From an uncultured Prevotella sp. (lineage in GTDB: Bacteria > Bacteroidota > Bacteroidia > Bacteroidales > Bacteroidaceae), in assembly GCA_905196835.1 (NCBI GenBank), contig CAJJWN010000014.1:1-64000 (forward strand): 64,000 bases of DNA, in the 5' to 3' direction. Positions within the stretch are counted from its first letter, which is position 1. Each line of letters begins with the position of its first letter. The translations under genes and the position numbers were made by a program. Positions 37,645 to 47,954 of the stretch are shown here, piece after piece. A model generated the notes under the pieces. It had not been told where the DNA came from. It saw only the letters and a program-made list of their open reading frames with translations, and ran no database searches.

Positions 37645-39786
37645 TTATTTCTTGATGAATTTCTTTCCGTCGCGGATGTATATGCCCGGCGCAAGCGGCT
37701 CCTTCACCTCCATGCCTTGCAGGTTGTATATGCGGCCGTTGCCCGGCTTTTCTTCCGTTGTGATGTTTGTAATGCCTGTTGACGTTTCGGGATAAAGTTT
37801 TATTATCCATACGCATTCTGAACCGGCTATGCGGAAGTGTAGGTTTCCCGTTGTTTCTTCTGCCAGTGTGATTGAATGTGTCACAGACGTGTTCCCATTT
37901 CGTGACGGGAATACGTATTTGTCTGCCGTAAATGTCTCATTGCCGAGTTCGGATAGGTATGCGGTTTCTCCGTTTTTGCCGTTGCTATAACCTGTAATGC
38001 CGATTTTCGAAATCTTTATTCCGGCAGGAATGTTTATTGTATAGTCTTCATTACGTGCATACTTGATGCCGGAAATGCCGCAGCCTGAACCGTCGGATTT
38101 TGTCTTTGATGTTGTTATGCTGAAACCGTTGGTGAACAGCCAGTCTCCGTTTTCATCCGTATAGTCGTATGTCTGCGGTGACAGCTCGTATTCAGTAGCC
38201 ACGGGGTCGTCGCCGACGTAGCGGTCGATGCCCATCACTTCGCCACCGGCCAGCTGTCCTTTGGTAATGTTTTCAACGAGGCTGTTCAGGTAGTTCTCAA
38301 GGTTTGTATATCCGTTGTCGGCTGTTTCAGCGCCGTCGTCCCGGTTGTTGGGGTCAAAGCCGTTGGACGTCTCATAGTCGTCAGGCATTCCGTCGCCGTC
38401 AGTGTCGGTGGCTACGGTTCCTTTAACGTATGTCAGTTCAGGCCACGGACTCCAGTCGGCAGGCGCGTTGTCGGGGCGGTTGTCCTCCGGGGTGTTTATC
38501 ATTCCGGGGTTGTTGTCTTTGTGCTTGCCGTCATCTTCATACCCGTCACCCGTATATGTAGCCAGTCCTTTCTCCGTTTCATTGATAATGAAGTTGTCAT
38601 AGTCGTCCCTTACCTTGCTGCATCCTGCGTATGACAGTACGCGGGCGTAAGCGTCGTTGGCGGAGTGGGTGGTTACGTGTACGAACTCGATAGGCTCTTC
38701 AAGCTTCATCTGCTTTTTCACTTCGTCGGTGTACGTATAGTCTACACTTGCGTCGTTTTTAGTTTGGTTGTACACACCGTAAGTCCAGTTGTCGTTTGTA
38801 ACGTCGTCGTATTTCGAGTTTACGTTGCCGTCTATGAAGAACGTTCCCCATTTGTGCAGCGTCGGCTCGTAATCGGGATAATCTTGTATGTACTCGTTCG
38901 TGCGCACGCCTATCGCCGCAATGCGCCTTTGTATTGTCTCTGCGTCGCGCTTTGACGTACCGGGGCCTGGCTTGTAATAGTTGTTCACTATGTTCACGTT
39001 CATGGCTTCGCCGCCGTAGCAACCATTGCCTGCCCAGTTGTAGAACACGTTGTTGCGCATGTCGAGGCGTTCGTCAAGCTGCGTTGTGTAGCGCGGGCCG
39101 AGGCGAGGCACGCGGCTTTCGTGGTGAGCCAGCAGGTTGTGGTGGTATGTAACGCCAGAACCGCCCCAGTTGCCGCCGTATCCGTGTGCGCCTTTAGAGT
39201 GTCCCGACGCTTGGAGGCTTTGCGCCGCGATGCACCATTGTACGGTGGCGTTGCGCACGCCGTATATAGACAGGCATTCGTCAATGCTCCAGCTTACCGA
39301 GCAGTGGTCTACGATGATGTTCTCCTTGTCCATTCCTCCGAGTCCGTCCCATCCGTCGGCGTTCTTTTCTGTTACGTACTTGTTGCCGAGGCGGAAGCGC
39401 ATGTATCGTATGATGACGTTGTTCGCTTGTATTTGGAACGGGTTCTCGGCGATGCAGATGCCGTCGCCCGGGGCTGTCTGCCCGGCAATTGTCACGTTGC
39501 CGTTTTGCAGTTGAAGCGGTGTTTCAAGGTGGATTGTTCCAGCAACGTCGAATACAATCGTCCTTGCTCCTGTCTCTTCACACGCTGCACGGAACGAGCC
39601 TTCGCCGTTGTCGTTGAGGTTGGTTACGTGTATTACTTTTCCGCCACGCCCGCCCGTGGTGTATCGTCCGAAGCCTTCGGCACCTGGGAAAGCAGGCGTT
39701 TTTTCAACTTGTTGAGCCATGCTCGGTGTTGATACGAGCATGGTCGGAACAAGCAGCAATGCCATTTGTAAAAATCTTCTTAGCAT
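37645..39786 (-). CDS. Secreted pectate lyase-like polysaccharide lyase (PL1-type)
   Basis: The 713-residue protein has a signal peptide (ending STPSMAQ, residue 25) and a right-handed parallel beta-helix catalytic region, about 30-400. It starts FPGAEGFGRYTTGGRGGKVIHVTNLND, typical of Bacteroidota PL1 pectate lyases, with the VDHCSVSWSIDE strand and HHNLLAHHESRVPRLGPR, whose Arg residues are candidates for the catalytic base. A calcium-binding DTDGDGMPDDYE segment (about 460-471) links to a C-terminal beta domain. The protein ends in the GRIYNLQGMEV ... GIYIRDGKKFIKK module seen on many secreted proteins of this group. It cleaves de-esterified pectin by elimination in the known family. It lies 94 bases after the methylesterase gene, so both are probably co-transcribed; the gap holds a GC-rich inverted repeat. 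Confidence 0.88.
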   Translation of the reverse strand: MLRRFLQMALLLVPTMLVSTPSMAQQVEKTPAFPGAEGFGRYTTGGRGGKVIHVTNLNDNGEGSFRAACEETGARTIVFDVAGTIHLETPLQLQNGNVTIAGQTAPGDGICIAENPFQIQANNVIIRYMRFRLGNKYVTEKNADGWDGLGGMDKENIIVDHCSVSWSIDECLSIYGVRNATVQWCIAAQSLQASGHSKGAHGYGGNWGGSGVTYHHNLLAHHESRVPRLGPRYTTQLDERLDMRNNVFYNWAGNGCYGGEAMNVNIVNNYYKPGPGTSKRDAETIQRRIAAIGVRTNEYIQDYPDYEPTLHKWGTFFIDGNVNSKYDDVTNDNWTYGVYNQTKNDASVDYTYTDEVKKQMKLEEPIEFVHVTTHSANDAYARVLSYAGCSKVRDDYDNFIINETEKGLATYTGDGYEDDGKHKDNNPGMINTPEDNRPDNAPADWSPWPELTYVKGTVATDTDGDGMPDDYETSNGFDPNNRDDGAETADNGYTNLENYLNSLVENITKGQLAGGEVMGIDRYVGDDPVATEYELSPQTYDYTDENGDWLFTNGFSITTSKTKSDGSGCGISGIKYARNEDYTINIPAGIKISKIGITGYSNGKNGETAYLSELGNETFTADKYVFPSRNGNTSVTHSITLAEETTGNLHFRIAGSECVWIIKLYPETSTGITNITTEEKPGNGRIYNLQGMEVKEPLAPGIYIRDGKKFIKK

Positions 39787-39880
39787 GTTCTTTTGTTTTT
39801 AGTTTATAGGTTAAAGCCCTTGCGCCCGGCGGCATGGCTTATGGCGGCCATGCCGGGCCGGGCGTAGGGGCTTGTCGGTG

Positions 39881-42800
39881 TTATTTCCTTATGGTCTTGC
39901 GCACTGTCTTGCTGCCGTCGGCCATGGTCTTTACTTCTATTACCACGCCGCGGTATTCGTTGTTGACGCGCGTTCCGTCGATGCTGTAATATGCGGTGCT
40001 TACGGCTTCGCCGTTTTCAGCCGCGCCAACCTCGTCGATGCCGGTTGCCACTTGCGCTTCGGCTGCCTCGCCGAGGCCGCCCATCTGGTTGGCCGCTCGT
40101 ACCGAATACTTTGCGACTGCGTCTTCAACGGTGTATGTAGGCTCGGTGGTGAAGTCGATTACCTTGCCGTCCTTGCATACCGCCCAGCAGAGAACGTACT
40201 GGCTGTCGTCCCATGTCAGCGTACTGCCGTCAATCTTTACGTTTGTCGGGGCTGACGCCTGTTCGGTCAGTGAAGCCGGGTTCCAGTCGTCGTCACCGCC
40301 CATCACTTTCTCTATTGTGTATGAGTCGGCCTCCTCCTTGGTGAGCACGGGGTTGTTATCGTGCGTGCCGGCAAAGGTTTTCTTGCGGTTGCTTAGGTCA
40401 ATGGTTGTGCCGGAGGCCGTTGTAGAGTTGTATTCGGCGAAGCGTGCCGGCCAGCCTGTGCCCATCTCGCTCCAGCCTGCTGCTGTGGGCTGTACTTCCA
40501 TTTTCGTGTCTATGTAGAGTGCGATAGGCGTGCCTTCTCCCCACGGACGGCCAAGGGTATAGTTGCCGTCAACGCCGTTGGTTTCACCCTTGATTGTGCA
40601 GTCCTTGAAGATGTAGCCGTACTCCTTCGGCAATGAGGGCACTGCGAGGTAACCTCCGGCTTCGCACATTACAAGTGTTACGCCGTTGTAATATACGTCG
40701 CCCTTGCCGCAGAGGAAGTCGGTACGTCCGCGCAGCTCGCCGCCCTCGAAGTAGAAGCGTCCGTTCTGGTTGTCAGAAAGGTACGTGTCCTGGTAGCCGT
40801 AGAGGCGGACGTTCTTAAATACGTTCTTGTTTCCGCCGTCGTCAAGTGCGCAGTTGCGTCCTGTCCCGTCATCCATGCTGTTGCGGAAAGTGATGTCCTG
40901 CACGTACATGCCAGTGACATCTTTCGTAAACTCGAACGTTGCGCTGTAATCCAATCCTTCGAGAGGATTGACGTCTTCCCCTTTTTCGTTCTTTATATTG
41001 TCGGGTACGGTGTTGGCGAATGACGTGTTGTCCATGCCCTCGCCGATGATGGACACGTTGGGAGTGCTGACTATTGTCCTCGGGTCGGGGTATTGTTTGC
41101 CGTCGCTGCCCGGTACTGGCTCTGTCTCCGATGCCGGAATTACGTAGTCTCCCTGCTTTACGAAGATGTAGAAGCGTTTGCTTGTGTCCTCGCGATTGGC
41201 GGCTGCGGCTATGGCTTCGGTTATTGTGCCGTTGTCGGGCACGATGAAGTCATACAGGGCTTTGGTTACCACGGGGCGCGTCATCGTGGTGAAGTTGACC
41301 GTGATGTCGTCAGTGATGAAGTTGTCGGTGAGGTCGCTCACGGTGTTTGCCGGCAGGGTGAAGGTATACCGGGTGGAGTAGGACAGGCCCTTGTACTCGA
41401 ACATCACCGTCTTGCCCGATACCTGCGGCTCAAGCTCAAGGTCGCCGAGCGTGGCCGTAGCGCCTTCCTTCACCTTAACTTTCTCGTCGAAGTTGAGCAC
41501 GATGCGGCCGTTGGCCGACGCGTTGGTCGCTCCTTCCGCCGGAACGGTCGACTCCAACTTGGGCGCAACGCCGTCGTTGACGTACTCTTGAGTACCTGTA
41601 ATGTAGATGTCGGCGATTGATATGCCGTCCTTTACGCTCTCTGAGCCGGTGATGGCGGACGTCTTGTCAGACTTCCAGCGTATGTAGACAGTCTTCTGGT
41701 TGTTGGCTTCTTCTGGCAGCTTGATGTCCTGCTCAAACCATGTCTTCTGTTTGTCGAGGTTGAATGTGCCGGCTTTCGTCCATGTAGTGCCGTTGAGCGA
41801 ATATTCAACGTCCTGCTTCGGGTAGGCGTTGAAGTTATAGAACATCGCCGAGTGTACCGTTATGTCTTTGAACGCTTCGGCGTTGATTTGTGTCTGCCAG
41901 TAGTAGTCGCCTATTGCGTTTTCTTTCCAGTTAACGGCGGCTCCGCGCCCTTCCTGTCCGCCTTCGTCAGCTATGCTCTTGTCGAGCCAGCTGCTTTGTT
42001 CGCCGGTTTCGTTGCGCATGATGAGCACGTCGGCATCGTTGTCGGCGGCGTAGAAGTCAGCCTTGCGGCTTTCGTTGCCTGCCGTGTAGAAGTCCCAGCC
42101 CGCGATGCAGTCGAGCTTGGATGAGAATGCGGCGGTTGCATTCTTGTCTGCGTCCATGGTGACTTTGAGTTCAGGCGTTGTTTCGCCGCTGCTCCAGTTT
42201 GCGAAATCGAGTATGTAGTTGCCGGTAGCGGTGAGGGTTACTTCCTGTCCCTCCTCGTACATGTTCTTGCCGTCAACCACTGTGGGTGCAGGCGTCGGCG
42301 TAATCATGTAGTCCTTGCCGCCGCCCGTAGCGCCGTAGGTAAGTGAGTAAGTGTTGATTTTTTCGTAGTTCGCCGTTACGGTAACGTCGCCTGTAATGGC
42401 AAACTTGTATGTGTCTTCGGTAGATTTTGTCTCTTCGCCGACGCTCCAGCCTGTAAACTTGTAGCCGAAGTTGCGTGTCTGCGTAAGGGTAAGCTCGGTG
42501 TTTTCGTCGAAAACGTTGCCTACGGGTTGTACATTGACAATACCTGCGCCCTCGGGAGATACTTTTACGGTGAGGTTGCACTGTTGTACTTCTACCGCTG
42601 TGCCCTCGATATGGCCTTCGATAATGACGTTTGCGAAGCCTACGTTCTTGCCTGGGTCAAGGCTGTAGACGTTTATACGCAAGCCGCATGGCCCTTCAGA
42701 GGCCGCCGCTTCGGCTACATTGTATTCAAATTGGTGAAACTTCTCTCCTGCGGGGTCATTCCCGTTTTCGCGTGAAGGTTTTGCTCCATTTGCCAGTTCT

Positions 42801-43247
42801 ACCGTCGAACCGTCGGCATTGACCCAGAAAATGTCGTATATGCCGCCGCCTGTGCCCCATTTTGTGCTGATGAAAGACACTTTTGTCGGTGTGAACTTAA
42901 GTCCTGTCTTTGGTGACAGCATAAACTCGATGGCGTTGTTCTCGGTAGCCCCTTTGTCTTTGCCGGCGGATTGGATTTTTGTCTGTGGCAGGGCTCCGTC
43001 TTCTTTTGGAGTCTCCGTTCCGTTGTATGTGAAGTTGCTGCCCAGCGTCACATAGTTGCTCTTGAACCATCCGTCGCCCTCTGTCGGCGTGATAGTTGCC
43101 GTCTGTCCTTCTGTTCCGAGGTCGAACGGCCAAGTTGCCGTCACGTCAGAGTTGACCGTTTGTGCGCTAATTGGCATGGGCGAAATTACCCCCCCCCAAC
43201 AGGGCAATTAGCACGCAAACGAATACGTGTAAATGTTTGTTTACCAT
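39881..43247 (-). CDS. Multidomain pectin methylesterase (CE8), frameshifted in a G9 tract
   Basis: The start MVNKHLHVFVCVLIALLGG (ATG 43247) gives a signal peptide, but the run of nine G (plus-strand C, 43189-43197) throws the frame off. With eight G it continues VISPMPISAQTVNSDVTATWPF into the 1100-residue mature frame ending at 39881. Domains in order are: an N-terminal beta domain; InlB-type repeats (about residues 205-370); a beta-sandwich; an SbsA-like Ig domain (APKLESTVPAEGATNAS); and a CE8 pectinesterase with GYQDTYL, the catalytic Asp in GRTDFLCGKGD and LGRPWG. CE8 enzymes remove methyl esters from pectin, preparing it for the lyase encoded just downstream. The tract can be read as a phase-variable switch, OFF in this sequence, or as an error. 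Confidence 0.88.
43189..43197. repeat. Homopolymeric C9 (G9 on the coding strand)
   Basis: Nine consecutive C at 43189-43197 lie inside the signal-peptide coding part of the methylesterase. Eight (or eleven) bases restore the frame. Confidence 0.9.
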
Positions 43248-43372
43248 AGATTTGTTGTTTTGATTAGTAATATAAATAATGTATAAAGTCTTCTTCTTGA
43301 GCCAGTCTCGCCTGCTTCGCGCGGCCTGTTGCGGCCGGATGAATGTAGGTAAAGTAGTTTGTATTCGGTCGG

Positions 43373-43380
43373 CAAATATA
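43373..43380 (-). promoter_or_regulatory. -7 box for the methylesterase gene
   Basis: TATATTTG on the minus strand matches the consensus exactly, about 126 bases before the start codon at 43247. Confidence 0.55.
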
Positions 43381-43479
43381 CGTATAATATCTGAAACGCA
43401 AGCGGTTTTGTAAAAAAATATTGTCATTTCCGCCGCTTTTTGCGGCGTTTTGTCCGTTTGTGTGGTGCGTGGTGCTCGG

Positions 43480-43587
43480 TGAAAGGCCGTATTTCGCATT
43501 GCAAAAGGCCGCAAATCGCAGGCTAAAAGGCCGTGTTTTGCACGGTAAAAGACGGCCTTTTGCAACGCGCTGGCTGACAGGCGGTTA
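43480..43587. repeat. 22-bp palindromic array, locus 8
   Basis: Four exact 22-base units start at 43480, 43502, 43524 and 43546. A diverged inverted end unit follows (CGCTGGCTGACAGGCGGTTA, 43568-43587). The site lies between divergent genes. Confidence 0.85.
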
Positions 43588-43628
43588 TGCGGCTTGTTGC
43601 CGATGGCCTGACGAACGGGCGTTTACGC

Positions 43629-43659
43629 TTGTTTTTGTTGCCATTATTTTGTACCTTTG
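43629..43659 (+). promoter_or_regulatory. Promoter for the MscS-type gene
   Basis: TTG (43629-43631), a 20-base spacer and the exact -7 box TACCTTTG (43652-43659) lie 29 bases before ATG 43689. Confidence 0.7.
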
Positions 43660-43688
43660 CGCCATGCAACCAATCAGTGTTTAACGGT

Positions 43689-44879
43689 ATGGACGACATT
43701 TACAAGTATCTTTTGGACTTTTTGAAATACACCGCCGGGGTGTCCGACGACATCATGGGCTGGGTCTATCCGCTTACGGCGGCGTTCGCCGTGGCGTTGT
43801 TGTCGATGGTGTGTACGGCGGCTTTCCGCTTCGGGGTGATGCCCGCCGTGCAGAAGGTCACGGCGAGGACTAAGGCTACATGGGACGACTATCTGTTCAA
43901 CCGCCGCGTCATGCGTGCCTTCCGCCGCATCATTCCGCCCGTGGTGTGGTATGTATGCCTGCCTCTTGTGCTGCCCCACCATCCGTGGATGCTGTCGGTG
44001 CTGCTTAAGGTGTGCAACGTTTACCTGGTGGTTGTGTCCCTGCTGTTCGTAAGCGCGTTCATTCATTCGCTCTATGAGATATCCGAATCGCACCAGAAGC
44101 TGCGCAACCGTCCGCTGAAAGGCGTCTACCAGATGTTCAACCTGCTGGCATTTGTCGTCGGGTGCATCCTCATAGTGAGCATAGTCATCGACAAGAGCGC
44201 CACCGCCGTGCTGGCAGGCTTGGGCGCGTCGGCCGCCGTGCTGATGCTCATCTTCAAGGACTCAATACTCGGCCTGGTGGCGGGCGTGCAGCTCTCGGCC
44301 AACGACATGCTGCGCCCGGGCGACTGGATAACCATGCAGAAGTACGGGGCCAACGGCTATGTGCTCGAGGTGTCGCTGACAACGGTCAAGGTGCAGAACT
44401 TCGACAAGACCATAACCACCATACCGCCTTACGCCCTCGTGAGCGACTCTTTCCAGAACTGGCGCGGTATGCGCGAGTCGGGCGGACGGCGGCTGAAGCT
44501 GTCGGTCAACGTCGATGCCAACACCGTGCACTTCTGTTCGGCCGACGAGCTGGATGAATTTGTCAGGAAAGGCTACATTCCGGCGGAACGTTATGCCGAC
44601 ACCGGCTTCCCCGTCGCCAACACGCAGGTGTTCCGCGACTTCATGTATGACTTCATGGAGCACCATCCCGACGTGCAAAGCGACATGATGATAATGGTGC
44701 GTATGCTTCAGCCTGCGCCCGAGGGGCTTCCGCTCGAGCTGTATTGCTTCTGCCGCTTTGTAGACTGGACGCCGTTCGAACGCTTCCAAAGCTCCGTGCT
44801 CGACTATGCCGTCGTAATGGCGCAGGAGTTCGGCCTGCGCATCTTCCAGCGTCCGGCAGGGCGAGATTTTAAAGGGTGA
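43689..44879 (+). CDS. MscS-family mechanosensitive ion channel
   Basis: The 396-residue membrane protein has about five membrane segments. The last, with the pore helix ATAVLAGLGASAAVLMLIFKDSILGLVAG, is the Ala/Gly-rich TM3 of MscS, followed by the beta domain (LRPGDWITMQKYGANGYVLEVSLTTVKV) and a cytoplasmic alpha/beta part. It fits the YbdG/YnaI-type subgroup with extra N-terminal helices. The frame opens at 43587, but the promoter lies within that extension, so ATG 43689 is used. With mscL frameshifted in this sequence, this would be the only intact mechanosensitive channel in the window. Confidence 0.92.
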   Translation: MDDIYKYLLDFLKYTAGVSDDIMGWVYPLTAAFAVALLSMVCTAAFRFGVMPAVQKVTARTKATWDDYLFNRRVMRAFRRIIPPVVWYVCLPLVLPHHPWMLSVLLKVCNVYLVVVSLLFVSAFIHSLYEISESHQKLRNRPLKGVYQMFNLLAFVVGCILIVSIVIDKSATAVLAGLGASAAVLMLIFKDSILGLVAGVQLSANDMLRPGDWITMQKYGANGYVLEVSLTTVKVQNFDKTITTIPPYALVSDSFQNWRGMRESGGRRLKLSVNVDANTVHFCSADELDEFVRKGYIPAERYADTGFPVANTQVFRDFMYDFMEHHPDVQSDMMIMVRMLQPAPEGLPLELYCFCRFVDWTPFERFQSSVLDYAVVMAQEFGLRIFQRPAGRDFKG

Positions 44880-44923
44880 GAAGGTGAGAGATTGAGAAGT
44901 TGGGAAAAGAAAGATGAATAAAA

Positions 44924-44958
44924 AAAGTCCAAGGAGACTGCTCCTTGGACTTTCTTTT
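44924..44958. terminator. Bidirectional terminator between convergent genes
   Basis: AAAGTCCAAGGAG (44924-44936) pairs with CTCCTTGGACTTT (44941-44953). There is a T run on the right and an A run on the left, so it can serve both the MscS and GH3 genes. Confidence 0.9.
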
Positions 44959-47547
44959 TTATTTAAGGCTTACCTTTACGGTCTTCAACGCCTTGCTGTC
45001 TGACGTGCCGCCGTACATTATTTCGTATTCTCCGCTTACGGGGCGGACGGTGTTCGACTGCGTGTCGTACCACTCAAACGACTTGCCGTCGAGCTTGAAC
45101 TCAACGTTCTTCGTCTCGCCCTTCTTCAGCGTTACGCGGCGGAATGCGCGCAGCGTCTTCACTGGCCCTTCCTTGTCTGACGGACGGCGCAGGTACACCT
45201 GCACCACTTCGTCGCCGTCTCTCGTGCCCGTATTGGTGACGGGAACGGTCAGCGTGCAGCCCTCGTCGGTGTCGAATTCGGTGGCGGATACCGCCGCGTC
45301 GCCGTAAGCGAACGTGGTGTAGCTAAGTCCGTAGCCGAAGGGGAAGAGAGGCTCGTCCGTCATGTAGCGGTATGTGCGTCCCTTCATGGAGTAGTCCTCG
45401 AAGCCGGGCAGCTGCTTGGTGCTCTTGTAGAACGTTATTGGCAGTCGGCCCGCAGGGTTGTATTCGCCGAAGAGCACCGACGCGATGGCATCGCCACCGG
45501 CCTGTCCCGGGTACCATGCCTGCACTATCGCGTCGCACATGGCGGCCTCGCGGGTCAGTGCTATGGCCGAGCCGGAGAAGTTGACAAACACTATTTTCTT
45601 GCCCGTCTTCTTGAGTTCGGCCAGCAGTCGTGTCTGCACTTCGGGCAGTTCTATCCACTCGCGGTCGCCTCCGCGGAAGCCGGGCACGGTTATCGGCATC
45701 TCCTCGCCCTCGAGTCCGGGCGTTATTCCGCCTGCGAAGATGATTACGTCGGCGTCTTTCACCTTGTTGACACTTTGCTGTATGTCGAGCGGCACCTCGC
45801 GTCCGAAGTCGAAGTTAAGCGTGGCGCAGTCGCCTTCGCTCGCCTTGAAGTCCACCTTTATGTCGTAAGTCTTGCCTGCTTCCACCTTCATCGCGTAAGC
45901 CCTGTTGTTCTTCGTGTTAAGCGCTTCGGCCACTTCCTTGCCGTTGATGTGCAGGTGAGCCTTGCCCTGTGTCTGGAAACTGAACACCACTTCCTCGCTC
46001 TTCTTGGGGCTGAACGTTGTTTCGTATTCGGCGTAGAAGCCTCCCAGCTGCACGCCCGGGGCGAATACGATGGCTCCGGCGGTGGTGAAGCGGAACGGGT
46101 CAGACACGTGTGTAACCACGTCGGGCTTGCCTTCCGGCTCGAGCGAGTTCCAATATGATGCCTTGAAGCCGCGCTTGCCGTCAGCCTGGCAGTCGGCGAA
46201 GAGGCTTTGCAGGCCTACAGACGACGTGTAGTCGCATCCGTACTCGTATATCAGCTTGTCCTCCGGCACCCTGCTCTGCAAGCCCTGCAACAGGGTGATT
46301 GTGTGCGACGGGAAGCCGTTGTAGTTGCCCCACTGCATCACGCTGTCGTTGGCGTTGGGGCCGATTACGGCTATTTTCAGCCCCGTCTTGGGCAGAGGCA
46401 ACAGTCCGCCGTTGTTTTGCAGCAGCACGATGCTCTGCTGGGCCATGCGCAGTGCGAGGTCGCGGTGCTCCTTGCTGTCAACCACGCTGTACGGGATGTT
46501 GCGCCATGGCACGTCCTCGTCGAACTCGCCAAGCTCTATGCGCGCCTTCATCAGTCGGGTGACGGCGGTGTCGAGGCGGCTCTCGCTGATGAGTTTGGCG
46601 TTGACGGCATCGACGAGCGACTGGTAAGTCTGGCCGCATTCAAGGTCGGTTCCGCTTGCCACGGCCTTGGCCGAAGCGTGCGCCGAGTCAGGCTCGGTGT
46701 TGTGCGCGCCCTTCGTGTAGAAGTCGGTTATCGCCCAGCAGTCGGACACCACGATGCCCTTGTAGCCCCATTCGTCGCGCAGTATTTGCTGGAGCAGGCG
46801 GTTGCTGCCACAGCACGGCTCGCCCTCGTAGCGGTTGTAGGCGCACATCACCTCCTTTACGCCTGCCTCCTGCACTGCGGTTTTGAACGCCGGAAGGTAC
46901 GTTTCCCACAAGTCGCGCGGGTCAATGTTCTCGGCGTTGAACACGTGGCGGTTCCATTCCGGCCCCGAGTGTACGGCGTAATGCTTGGCGCAGGCGTGCA
47001 GCTTGTTGTACTTCTCGTCCTTGGGGCCTTGCAGGCCGCCCACCACGCTCACGCCCATGCGCGCCGTGAGGTAGGGGTCTTCGCCGTAGGTCTCCTGTCC
47101 GCGTCCCCACCGCGGGTCGCGGAATATGTTGATGTTGGGTGTCCAGAAGGTCAGTCCCTGGTATATTTTCGGGTCGCCTTTCTTTATTATCTCGTTGTTC
47201 TTCGCCCTCGCCTCGTCACTCACGGCGGTGAAAACGTCCTGCACGAGGGCGTCGTTCCACGACGCGGCCATGCCTATGCACTGCGGAAACACCGTAGCCA
47301 GACCGGCGCGCCCCACGCCGTGCAGGGCCTCGCTCCACCAGTTGTAACCCTTGATGCCGAGCCTGTCGATGGGCGGCGAGTCATATTGCATGAGCGATAC
47401 TTTCTCTTCCAGCGTAAGCCTGCTTACCAGGTCGGCCGCCCGTTCGTCGGCAGAGAGGTCGGGGTCTTGGTACGGCATGTTGCTGCCGCACGACAGGGCG
47501 AGCATGGCGCAGCCTGAAATCATGAATTTGTTGAGTAAGTTTTTCAT
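44959..47547 (-). CDS. GH3 glycosidase (beta-xylosidase or beta-glucosidase type) with PA14 insertion
   Basis: The 862-residue lipoprotein (signal LALSC, Cys20) has a GH3 N-terminal TIM barrel (about 35-350) with the nucleophile Asp269 in GIVVSDCWA and the substrate-binding KHYAVHSGPEWNRH. The GH3 C-terminal alpha/beta domain is split by a PA14 domain (about 465-600, FKASYWN to LNFDFGRE). A fibronectin-III-like domain ends the protein. This arrangement, and the motif WSEALHGVGR, are those of Bacteroidota GH3 enzymes acting on xylo-oligosaccharides; exact specificity cannot be set from sequence. Together with the pectinase pair and the DUF1593 protein it points to growth on plant cell walls. 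A TATATTTG promoter box is at 47584-47591. Confidence 0.9.
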   Translation of the reverse strand: MKNLLNKFMISGCAMLALSCGSNMPYQDPDLSADERAADLVSRLTLEEKVSLMQYDSPPIDRLGIKGYNWWSEALHGVGRAGLATVFPQCIGMAASWNDALVQDVFTAVSDEARAKNNEIIKKGDPKIYQGLTFWTPNINIFRDPRWGRGQETYGEDPYLTARMGVSVVGGLQGPKDEKYNKLHACAKHYAVHSGPEWNRHVFNAENIDPRDLWETYLPAFKTAVQEAGVKEVMCAYNRYEGEPCCGSNRLLQQILRDEWGYKGIVVSDCWAITDFYTKGAHNTEPDSAHASAKAVASGTDLECGQTYQSLVDAVNAKLISESRLDTAVTRLMKARIELGEFDEDVPWRNIPYSVVDSKEHRDLALRMAQQSIVLLQNNGGLLPLPKTGLKIAVIGPNANDSVMQWGNYNGFPSHTITLLQGLQSRVPEDKLIYEYGCDYTSSVGLQSLFADCQADGKRGFKASYWNSLEPEGKPDVVTHVSDPFRFTTAGAIVFAPGVQLGGFYAEYETTFSPKKSEEVVFSFQTQGKAHLHINGKEVAEALNTKNNRAYAMKVEAGKTYDIKVDFKASEGDCATLNFDFGREVPLDIQQSVNKVKDADVIIFAGGITPGLEGEEMPITVPGFRGGDREWIELPEVQTRLLAELKKTGKKIVFVNFSGSAIALTREAAMCDAIVQAWYPGQAGGDAIASVLFGEYNPAGRLPITFYKSTKQLPGFEDYSMKGRTYRYMTDEPLFPFGYGLSYTTFAYGDAAVSATEFDTDEGCTLTVPVTNTGTRDGDEVVQVYLRRPSDKEGPVKTLRAFRRVTLKKGETKNVEFKLDGKSFEWYDTQSNTVRPVSGEYEIMYGGTSDSKALKTVKVSLK

Positions 47548-47583
47548 TGCTTTAGATTTTACCTTGAATAAATAAACAATGTG

Positions 47584-47591
47584 CAAATATA
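47584..47591 (-). promoter_or_regulatory. -7 box for the GH3 gene
   Basis: TATATTTG on the minus strand, 36 bases before the start at 47547, matches the consensus exactly. Confidence 0.6.
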
Positions 47592-47725
47592 GCAATTTAA
47601 TTTTACATTTCGGTGCAATCGGCCGCGTTTGATATTTTTTATCAGCCCTTCTGCCGCGCCCTTGGCCGCGCTTTTCGGCGGCAAACGTTAACGCATTGGT
47701 ACACAGCATGTTACCGGCTGTATTC

Positions 47726-47813
47726 CAAAAGACCGTCTTTCGCCTTGCAAAAGGCCGCCTTTTACACTGCGAAAGACGGTCTTTCGCACTCCGTTTTGCC
47801 GTCTTTTGGAAAA
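47726..47813. repeat. 22-bp palindromic array, locus 9
   Basis: Units of 22 bases start at 47726, 47748, 47770 and (diverged) 47792, with cores CAAAAGACCGTCTTTCGCC and CAAAAGGCCGCCTTTTAC. Upstream sequence GTTACCGGCTGTATTC faintly resembles the end unit. The site lies between divergent genes. Confidence 0.8.
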
Positions 47814-47897
47814 GTGTCTGTGGCCGGGCATGGCCTGAAAACGTAATATTGTTCCTAAAACAGGTAATCAGTTTACACGTTTTTAGCCGCTAATCAG

Positions 47898-47905
47898 TAC
47901 CTTTG
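47898..47905 (+). promoter_or_regulatory. -7 box for the flavoprotein gene
   Basis: TACCTTTG (47898-47905) is an exact match, 49 bases before the start codon. Confidence 0.6.
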
Positions 47906-47954
47906 CAGAGGAAAAATGAAACCAATGTAACGTTATATTTAAAGGAAAGAAGAA

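Noticed and set aside
46207..47517. A 436-residue plus-strand open frame opposite the GH3 gene
   Set aside because: The opposite strand encodes a complete GH3 enzyme with catalytic motifs; the plus-strand frame is Ala/Val/His/Arg-rich shadow sequence.
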